Assembly (NCBI GenBank): GCA_001801405.1
Contig: MGXQ01000010.1
Span: 1-11,835 of the forward strand
DNA from: Gammaproteobacteria bacterium RIFCSPHIGHO2_02_FULL_42_13
Lineage (GTDB): Bacteria > Pseudomonadota > Gammaproteobacteria > UBA12402
Length of the DNA: 11,835 nt
Reading direction: 5' to 3'
Of this stretch, positions 7,231 through 11,835 are shown piece by piece (the first letter of the stretch is position 1; each line of letters opens with the position of its first letter). A program made the position numbers and the translations under genes. The notes under the pieces were generated by a model. That model worked only from the letters and a program-made list of their open reading frames with translations. It was not told the origin of the DNA and did no database searches.

Positions 7231-7632
7231 CTATTGCGCCCAATTTTCTAGCGTTAATTTAGGCACGCGGGAAAATTCTTTCACGTTGTTTGTCACGAGT
7301 ATTGCCCGAATAGAAAGCGCATGTGCCGCGATCATTAAATCCATTGAACCGATCGGTGTTCCTTTTCTCTCAAGGTAAGCCCGAAGCGCTCCATATTGAT
7401 AAGCGGCCTTATCGTCAAATGGCAAGATATCAAGCGGCAAGATGAATTTTTCTAGGGCTGATGTGTTTTTTTGTTTGCGCTGGCTTTTTTCCACACCGTA
7501 AAATAATTCTGAAAGCGTAATAGAGGAAAAACAAACATCGCCCAATTTAAGAGACTGGAATTTATCGATCACATTTTCAGGTCGTTTTTTTATAAGATAA
7601 ATACAGATATTAGTATCTAACATATATTTCAT
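7231..7632 (-). CDS. vapC: VapC-type PIN-domain ribonuclease toxin
   Basis: A 133-residue PIN-domain protein, the usual size for VapC toxins. These Mg-dependent endoribonucleases, in characterised cases, cleave tRNA or rRNA and stop translation until bound by VapB. The N-terminus MKYMLDTNICIYLI carries Asp6. Glu42 lies in LSELFYGVEK, Asp98 in IGSMDLMIAAHAL, and the fourth position is Asn115/Asn116 in VTNNVKEF. Together these form the expected acidic pocket, so the toxin appears intact. Its ATG (7632-7630) overlaps the vapB stop (7631-7629) in an ATGA junction, so the two are translationally coupled and the antitoxin is made first. Expression depends on the vapB promoter at 7876-7917. Identification by motif and operon layout is strong; the RNA target cannot be told from sequence. 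Confidence 0.93.
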   Translation of the reverse strand: MKYMLDTNICIYLIKKRPENVIDKFQSLKLGDVCFSSITLSELFYGVEKSQRKQKNTSALEKFILPLDILPFDDKAAYQYGALRAYLERKGTPIGSMDLMIAAHALSIRAILVTNNVKEFSRVPKLTLENWAQ

Positions 7633-7859
7633 TCAAATGCCTCCCTGTTTTGTGGCGGGAGCTGCTTTCGGTGTTCCATAAAATCACTGGAAAATTCCTC
7701 TAGGCTATCGAATAGTGATGCCCAGGGATTTTGGATAGGGAGTAAGATGGTTGCATTTCCCGTTTTTTTAATAAAAACTTCGGTGCCTACGAAGCGAAAT
7801 TCTTTTGGTAATCGCACGGCTTGGCTTTGGCCATTTTGGAACAATTTTGCTGTTTTCAC
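7629..7859 (-). CDS. vapB: VapB-type antitoxin (AbrB/MazE-like DNA-binding fold)
   Basis: A 76-residue antitoxin. The N-terminal half (KTAKLFQNGQSQAVRLPKEF) is the swapped-hairpin AbrB/MazE-like DNA-binding domain, and the C-terminal part (about 45-76) should wrap around VapC and block its active site. I chose the GTG at 7859 because GGAGGG stands 6 bases upstream and the family's usual N-terminus begins there. The longer frame from ATG 7928 adds 23 residues unlike the family and would need transcription from upstream of the promoter seen here. It is the first gene of a two-gene operon overlapping vapC by 4 bases. VapB-VapC complexes typically repress their own promoter, matching the palindrome that overlaps the -10. 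Confidence 0.92.
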   Translation of the reverse strand: MKTAKLFQNGQSQAVRLPKEFRFVGTEVFIKKTGNATILLPIQNPWASLFDSLEEFSSDFMEHRKQLPPQNREAFE

Positions 7860-7875
7860 TTTAGACCCTCCGATT

Positions 7876-7917
7876 AGTATATACTTTTTAGTATATATCA
7901 AGATGTCTTTTTTGCAA
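7876..7917 (-). promoter_or_regulatory. vapBC promoter and palindromic operator
   Basis: Reading the minus strand, TTGCAA (7917-7912), a 16-base spacer and TATACT (7895-7890) make a good sigma70-type promoter, with a start expected near 7883 and a short leader to GTG 7859. The -10 lies inside a repeat: TAGTATATA occurs at 7875-7883 and 7889-7897 (14-base period), AGTATATACT (7876-7885) is a perfect palindrome, and TATACT (7880-7885) pairs with AGTATA (7890-7895) around TTTT. This is the expected layout for repression by the VapB-VapC complex. Confidence 0.7.
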
Positions 7918-7921
7918 CCTT

Positions 7922-8155
7922 TTTTCAAATTGTCCAGAAATCTTTGGTGCTGTCACGAAGAGTTGTTGGGCGATGGAGCCCGCAAGCCGACCCAAAGCCG
8001 CCGATGCCGTCACGCGTTTGGGCGCAGGTCTACGCCAGCAAAGGTTTTTTGGTGCGGGAGGAGCTGCGGGTGCAGGTGCCGATCCCGGCGCGAGCGCCCC
8101 CGCGTATGATGCCAAAACCGCGAAGCCCGATGCGTCGGGGATGCGGTATAATTAG
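7922..8155 (+). pseudogene. Remnant of a eukaryotic-like protein kinase (C-terminal end only)
   Basis: The open frame reads NCPEIFGAVTKSCW then AMEPASRP, followed by KAADAVTRLGAGL. This is the last helix region (subdomain XI) of a eukaryotic-type protein kinase, with the CW-x4-P-x2-RP signature typical of tyrosine-kinase-like members. A Gly/Ala/Pro-rich tail follows and ends YNAATTAG-style at TAG 8153-8155 (final residues GMRYN). Nothing of the ATP-binding lobe or catalytic loop precedes it: the frame runs back only to a stop at 7889-7891, and that upstream DNA is the vapBC promoter. No start with a Shine-Dalgarno is seen; ATG 7973 would begin inside the motif. The stretch is about 68-70% G+C in 7981-8100, well above its neighbours. 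I infer a formerly complete kinase gene whose 5' part was lost, with vapBC now abutting the break. Confidence 0.72.
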
Positions 8156-8264
8156 ATGATGGAGTGGCTCATATTTGGGTTGGATGTTCATCATCGAAAA
8201 TAATGCTGGTAAATATTCATTTTTGATGTAAAATAAGAAGTATATTTTACATTCTCGTGATAAA
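8156..8264 (+). promoter_or_regulatory. Leader of the ATPase gene with a perfect 10-bp inverted repeat
   Basis: ATGTAAAATA (8226-8235) and its exact reverse complement TATTTTACAT (8243-8252) are separated by 7 bases, and the second arm ends 12 bases before ATG 8265. This is a likely operator, or an AT-rich mRNA hairpin just upstream of the start. The rest of the gap is AT-rich with no convincing -35/-10 pair. A weak GATGATG/CATCATC pairing (8155-8161/8189-8195) has a 27-base loop and is probably chance. Confidence 0.45.
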
Positions 8265-9437
8265 ATGAGCAAAAATGATCTGGATTTACAAGTTCATCGG
8301 TTATTCAGAGCCCCTGATCAAAGTTATTTTCTGTTGGGTCCCAGAGGGACGGGAAAGTCAACCTTGGTTGCACAACTGTATCCAAAGGGGCTTTATATTG
8401 ATTTATTGCTAGCACCTATCAGAAGAAACTATTTTACTCGACCTGAATTACTACTCAACACCGTCCGTGCACAACCCTCGGGTCAAACCATTATTATTGA
8501 TGAAATACAGAAAGTGCCCGAGTTACTGGATTTGGTGCATCTGCTCATTGAAGAACGGCAAGGTTGGCAATTTGTTTTAACGGGTTCCAGTGCGCGAAAA
8601 CTAAAACAAAGTGGTGTGGATTTGTTGGGTGGCCGTGCCTTAAAGAAGGGGCTGCACCCTTTTATGGCCGCTGAATTGGGTAAGCATTTTGATTTTGAGG
8701 GCGCGTTGAAATATGGTTTGTTACCGCTGCGATTTGCCACGACTAATCCATTAGAGACATTGTCATCTTATGTGACTTTATATTTAGAAGAAGAAGTTAA
8801 AATGGAAGGGTTGGTTAGACACATTGAGCCGTTCGCAAGGTTTTTAGAAGTCTTAAGTTTTTCGCATGGATCAATCGTTAACTTGAGCAATATTGCGCGA
8901 GAATCTGCGGTAAAAAGAAGCACCGCTGAAAGTTGGTTTTCAATCGTGAAAGATTTATTAATCGCTTATCAAGTGCCAATCTTTACACGACGGGCAAAAC
9001 GACATTTGGTGTCACAGCCTAAGTTCTATTTTTTTGATGTTGGCGTTTATCGCGCACTTCGGCTCACCTCTGTGTTTGATCCCATTTCAGAGATTGATGG
9101 CGCGGCATTAGAAGGTTTGGTTGCTCAACATTTACGGGCTTGGATAGATTACACGATCGCAAGTCATAAACTTTATTTTTGGCGGACGAAAACAGGACTG
9201 GAAGTTGATTTTGTTATTTTCGGTGAAATGGGTTTATGGGCCATTGAAGTTAAAAATAGTCAACATGTACATCCAAAAGATCTAAAAGGGCTGAATGAAT
9301 TTCGCTGTGATTATCCCGAAGCAAAAGTATTGCTGTTATATCGCGGCCAAGAAACATTAAAAATGCACGATATTCAATGTATGCCTTGTCAGGAATTTTT
9401 ATGTACCATTAAACCGAATCAGTCACTTTTTTCTTAA
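8265..9437 (+). CDS. AAA-type ATPase with DUF4143 C-terminal domain
   Basis: A 390-residue member of the widespread AAA_14/DUF4143 ATPase family, of full family length. Walker A is GPRGTGKST (25-33), Walker B is TIIIDEIQ (75-82), and the sensor region VLTGSSARKLK (104-114) is followed by the conserved GGRA. A winged-helix-like region with SxxTAESWFSIVKDLLIAY (about 217-235) leads into RRAKRHLVSQPKFYFFDVGVYRAL (242-265). The C-terminal DUF4143 part has Glu284, Asp315 in GLEVDFV, and the Glu328/Lys330 pair in AIEVKNS, which resembles a restriction-endonuclease-like (PD-D/ExK) core. The cellular role is not established; members are often found in variable regions and near toxin-antitoxin genes. 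ATG 8265 lacks a good Shine-Dalgarno but is the first start and places the P-loop at the usual distance. It is monocistronic in this window. Confidence 0.92.
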   Translation: MSKNDLDLQVHRLFRAPDQSYFLLGPRGTGKSTLVAQLYPKGLYIDLLLAPIRRNYFTRPELLLNTVRAQPSGQTIIIDEIQKVPELLDLVHLLIEERQGWQFVLTGSSARKLKQSGVDLLGGRALKKGLHPFMAAELGKHFDFEGALKYGLLPLRFATTNPLETLSSYVTLYLEEEVKMEGLVRHIEPFARFLEVLSFSHGSIVNLSNIARESAVKRSTAESWFSIVKDLLIAYQVPIFTRRAKRHLVSQPKFYFFDVGVYRALRLTSVFDPISEIDGAALEGLVAQHLRAWIDYTIASHKLYFWRTKTGLEVDFVIFGEMGLWAIEVKNSQHVHPKDLKGLNEFRCDYPEAKVLLLYRGQETLKMHDIQCMPCQEFLCTIKPNQSLFS

Positions 9438-9582
9438 CCGTGTGTCTATCTGTGTGCGAAAAATAAATTTTGTTCTGCGCTGAATACCCCTGATAAAAAA
9501 AGGGATATAAAAAATAATAAAAAATGTTTTTAGAAAAGCCTGCTGTTGTATTACAATTCATAATATTGAAAAGCCAGCGCAG
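9438..9582. other. AT-rich intergenic stretch without a recognised gene
   Basis: It follows the ATPase gene and holds runs of A and T with no coding frame of interest on either strand. A weak CCC/GGG pairing at about 9486-9505 with an A-rich loop is not a convincing terminator. Confidence 0.5.
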
Positions 9583-9697
9583 CCTGTACGGAGCAAAGCG
9601 AAATACGGGGAATAATGTAGCCCGCATGGAGCGAAGCGAAATGCGGGGAATAATGTAGTCCGTATGGAGCGAAGCGAAATACGGGGATAATAAAAAG
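9583..9697 (+). repeat. Three tandem 38-bp palindromic (REP-like) repeats
   Basis: Units at 9583-9620, 9621-9658 and 9659-9697 share the core GGAGCGAAGCGAAAT (one base different in unit 1). Units 1 and 2 end in GGGGAATAATGTAG; unit 3 diverges after ACGGGGA. Each folds: unit 2 pairs CCCGCAT with ATGCGGG, unit 3 pairs CCGTAT with ATACGG, and unit 1 pairs CCTGTA with TACGGG by one G-T wobble. The arms change together between units, so the fold is kept while the sequence drifts. This is typical of REP-type intergenic palindromes, sometimes spread by RAYT transposases, none of which is in the window. Confidence 0.85.
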
Positions 9698-9707
9698 CCC
9701 GCGTAGT

Positions 9708-9730
9708 TGCTATGATCGCTGATAAAAGGA
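9708..9730 (+). promoter_or_regulatory. Extended -10 promoter and ribosome binding site of the coiled-coil gene
   Basis: TGCTATGAT (9708-9716) is an extended -10 (TG-N-TATGAT), which tolerates the absence of a good -35. The expected start is near 9723. AAAGGA (9725-9730) follows, 7 bases before ATG 9738, and is the best Shine-Dalgarno in the window. The leader is therefore only about 15 bases. Confidence 0.6.
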
Positions 9731-9737
9731 TATCCAC

Positions 9738-11835
9738 ATGAAAACTAAAAATCGCGGCTGCGAGCGCTTTATGCCTATCGTGCCTGCTGTCATATGTACG
9801 AGCAAACACCTGGATGGCAGGATCTTTCCGGAAAGTGGGGAGCGTCGAATAGGCACCAAACGCATAAACATCGCCATGATTGCCTGCTGGGACAATTTTA
9901 GGGCAGGGCGTTTCTCTTCGCTTCATACCTCTTCCGAGGCTTCCTGTCCTCGCCCACATCGGTCACGGGACTTCGTCTGGACTGAAGGCGATTTGAGATC
10001 CGACGGATATGTTTACGGCGCAGAAGTCAGGGGTTACTATTACCATTACGAATTACGTTATAATCCTGCTCCTGACGTCTTGCGTTGGGTCGAAGAAATG
10101 GATCGCGATTATATCCTCCAACTCAAACGTGAAGGTACACTCCTTGAAAAAGAACCTAATGGGGACGCGGAAATCAAAGCTGCCGAAGACACACCCGCCG
10201 ACAAGGATGGCTGGGGGCATCTGCATCAATTCCACGACGAAATCTTTGCCGCTTTCGCCGCCGCTCGCGAGGAGGAAGTTAAACAATTTGGCAAAGAACT
10301 GTCTAAAACTGAAAGAACTCAGAAACGTGAAAGACTCGAAAAAGAAAGACTCGAAAAAGAAAGACTCGAAAAAGAAAGACTCGAAAAAGAAAGACTCGAA
10401 AAAGAAAGACAAAGAAAATTTGAGGAAAAAGAATTGGACGAATTACCTTTTTTCAAACGTTACTTCGATCGTGAGGCGATTGCAGCGGCACACCAGCGCG
10501 CGCACGAAAAATTCAGCGCAGAAGGAAAAGCAGGATCCTCCCCTGTTGCCCGTACCGATGGTGCAGATGAAAAAGCTGAACAAAAAGAACAAGCCAAAAG
10601 ACAGGCAGAATTGGAACGAGAACGCCAGGCCGCAGAGGAAAAAGCAGCGCAAGAACGAGCAGCAGAATCGCACCGAATGGAATTGGAACGTCAAGTTCAC
10701 GCAGTAGATGCATCGAAAAAAGCACAAAAAGAAAGAGAGCAACAGATTTCGAAACAGCAAGCGGCTGAGCAAAGGATTCAACAACAAATCAAAGAAGCCC
10801 TCCCCGAGGTAATGAAAAATCCCGTATCGGCTAGCGATTGGACGGCTTTACATCAAGGACGTCAGGAGGCACAAGAGAAACTCGCTGACTTAGAGGTGAG
10901 AATAAAAGCGGGTGAAGGTCGAGCGGACGCATTGTTTCACGGGTTAGAACAGCAACAACAAGATACAGCAAAACTTGTGGAAGAAAGTTTAGCAAAAGAA
11001 TATGTGCGTGCGCAATACGATTTTATCGAAAAAGATCCGGTGCTTTTTGAGTACTATAGCACGGTGCGCATTCAACTCAATTGTTCGTTTACGGCTGTCC
11101 AAGCGCTTCATAGCCAATTGAGGTGTCTAGCAGATGCACGAAAAGAAATGGCTGGTAAAGCAAAAGATCGAGCAAAACAAATGATTAAGCTTAGCGATTT
11201 AATTCCAGTGGTGGGTCCGATGCTAAAGCGCCTAGCAGAATGTGTGATTGGTGCGCTGGGAGTTGTGGGCGATGCGATTGATCATAAGTTATTAACGGAT
11301 GGGATTAATCGTTTTGTGGGTGTTGGCGGGGTCGCTCAAGATGTGAGTGAGATGGGGGTGTTGGCCGAGACGGTTGCCCGATTATTAACATTTGGCAAAA
11401 CGGATGAACTCAAGAAAGCCTTGGTGCCGAGCAGATGGACGCAAGCCAAAGCCCAAATTGAGGGGTTGAAAGCGTGGCTTGAAGCCGATCCGCATGATAC
11501 GCCCGCTAAAAGAGCGGCGTCAGCGGATGTCAAAAAGATGTTAACGCATGTGATGCAACGAGGGGTAACGCGCACGCCGTCAAAAGCAGAGCAATTGGTG
11601 AATGTGGTGATGCTGTATAGAAATATTCAAATTCCGGGGACTATCGTCAATCCTGCGAAACCGACAGTCAGTATGATCAGTACGAGTGGACGAATAGTAA
11701 CAACATTAAGTGCGCCCTCAGCAGGCGGCGCCAGTCCTGTTGCGGGACAAGATCCACTTCAAGCCTTGGAAGCACGCTTGAGAGCAGAATTTGCAGCGCA
11801 GATAGCAGCAGAAAGAAAAGCGTATGAAGAACAAC
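9738..11835 (+). CDS. Large charged coiled-coil protein of unknown function, 3' end outside the window
   Basis: I read this frame codon by codon: it is open from ATG 9738 to the window edge, 699 codons without a stop. AAAGGA 7 bases upstream supports the start. Residues 1-80 are Arg/Cys/Ser-rich and unlike anything I recognise. Residues 82-110 are aromatic, with seven Tyr in 91-108. Residues 175-235 are highly charged and contain five exact ERLEK repeats (198-222), the composition of a single charged alpha helix. Residues 275-420 are Gln/Glu/Lys/Ala-rich coiled coil. Residues 425-560 look globular and mostly helical, with one hydrophobic stretch (488-514, LIPVVGPMLKRLAECVIGALG) that might touch membrane. 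A low-complexity Ser/Thr/Pro/Gly linker (640-670) leads into another helical Ala/Glu-rich segment that leaves the window. No catalytic motif is seen. Such architecture fits secreted effectors or cytoskeletal scaffolds; neither is shown. Confidence 0.85.
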   Translation, partial: MKTKNRGCERFMPIVPAVICTSKHLDGRIFPESGERRIGTKRINIAMIACWDNFRAGRFSSLHTSSEASCPRPHRSRDFVWTEGDLRSDGYVYGAEVRGYYYHYELRYNPAPDVLRWVEEMDRDYILQLKREGTLLEKEPNGDAEIKAAEDTPADKDGWGHLHQFHDEIFAAFAAAREEEVKQFGKELSKTERTQKRERLEKERLEKERLEKERLEKERLEKERQRKFEEKELDELPFFKRYFDREAIAAAHQRAHEKFSAEGKAGSSPVARTDGADEKAEQKEQAKRQAELERERQAAEEKAAQERAAESHRMELERQVHAVDASKKAQKEREQQISKQQAAEQRIQQQIKEALPEVMKNPVSASDWTALHQGRQEAQEKLADLEVRIKAGEGRADALFHGLEQQQQDTAKLVEESLAKEYVRAQYDFIEKDPVLFEYYSTVRIQLNCSFTAVQALHSQLRCLADARKEMAGKAKDRAKQMIKLSDLIPVVGPMLKRLAECVIGALGVVGDAIDHKLLTDGINRFVGVGGVAQDVSEMGVLAETVARLLTFGKTDELKKALVPSRWTQAKAQIEGLKAWLEADPHDTPAKRAASADVKKMLTHVMQRGVTRTPSKAEQLVNVVMLYRNIQIPGTIVNPAKPTVSMISTSGRIVTTLSAPSAGGASPVAGQDPLQALEARLRAEFAAQIAAERKAYEEQ
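10329..10409 (+). repeat. Perfect 15-bp tandem repeat, 5.4 copies, encoding ERLEK
   Basis: GAAAGACTCGAAAAA is repeated five times without a single difference (10329-10403), then continues as GAAAGA before diverging. Perfect identity, including third codon positions, points to recent expansion or ongoing slippage. The unit is five codons, so copy-number change alters helix length but not frame. Confidence 0.95.

Noticed and set aside
7629..7928. Longer vapB starting at ATG 7928
   Set aside because: The GTG at 7859 has a strong Shine-Dalgarno, matches the family's N-terminus, and lies downstream of the predicted promoter.
7747..8109. A 120-residue plus-strand frame across the vapB promoter
   Set aside because: Mostly antisense to vapB. 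The kinase-like reading is in a different frame.
9583..9697. Possible small CRISPR array
   Set aside because: The units are contiguous 38-base palindromes with no unique spacers and no cas genes nearby.
9558..9959. A 133-residue minus-strand frame
   Set aside because: Its 3' half is translation of the REP-like repeats and its 5' half is antisense to the start of the coiled-coil gene, which has a good promoter and Shine-Dalgarno.
10053..10412. Minus-strand frame with repeated FFFES
   Set aside because: It is the antisense reading of the ERLEK repeat and has no independent coding signal.
10009..10707. A 232-residue Lys-rich reading frame on the plus strand
   Set aside because: It lies in another frame of the long open frame from 9738, has no ribosome binding site, and its Lys-Lys-Asp-Ser-Lys run is only the shifted reading of the 15-bp repeat.

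Overview
The window looks like a chromosomal stretch of a moderately AT-rich gammaproteobacterium, probably host-associated or intracellular and possibly from the Legionella/Coxiella side of the class. This placement is an inference. It rests on a complete Mfd of proteobacterial layout, a eukaryotic-like protein kinase remnant, large low-complexity proteins, and many short palindromic repeats, some of which form coding sequence. No gene here fixes the genus.

Layout. (1) 1-1002: the 3' part of a gene of unknown function, open at the window edge, with fifteen Ala-Pro dipeptides. (2) 1143-1457: a small, very basic helix-turn-helix protein. A perfect 13-bp inverted repeat ends 2 bases before its ATG, which suggests autoregulation. 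(3) 1514-3673, minus strand: a soluble hybrid histidine kinase (PAS-HisKA-HATPase-REC-REC). Its last codons lie in one palindromic repeat and its first ~64 codons run through four back-to-back hairpins. (4) 3799-7176: mfd, divergent from the kinase gene. (5) 7231-7859, minus strand: a vapBC toxin-antitoxin operon with a recognisable promoter and operator. (6) 7922-8155: a G+C-rich remnant of a eukaryotic-like protein kinase, only the end of the catalytic domain plus a tail. It starts immediately behind the vapBC promoter. (7) 8265-9437: an AAA/DUF4143 ATPase behind a perfect 10-bp inverted repeat. (8) 9438-9737: a non-coding stretch with three tandem 38-bp palindromic repeats whose stems show paired changes, ending in an extended -10 promoter and a Shine-Dalgarno site. 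(9) 9738 to the window end: a long open frame (at least 699 codons, still open) encoding a coiled-coil or charged-helix protein with a perfect 5 x 15-bp repeat.

Only mfd is clearly core housekeeping. The rest is regulatory or accessory. The 7.2-11.8 kb segment (toxin-antitoxin module, truncated kinase, DUF4143 ATPase, repeats, large coiled-coil protein) reads as a remodelled accessory region. The most interesting items are the kinase remnant, the palindromes in the histidine kinase gene, and the large open-ended coiled-coil protein. No rRNA, tRNA, CRISPR array, transposase or origin was seen.
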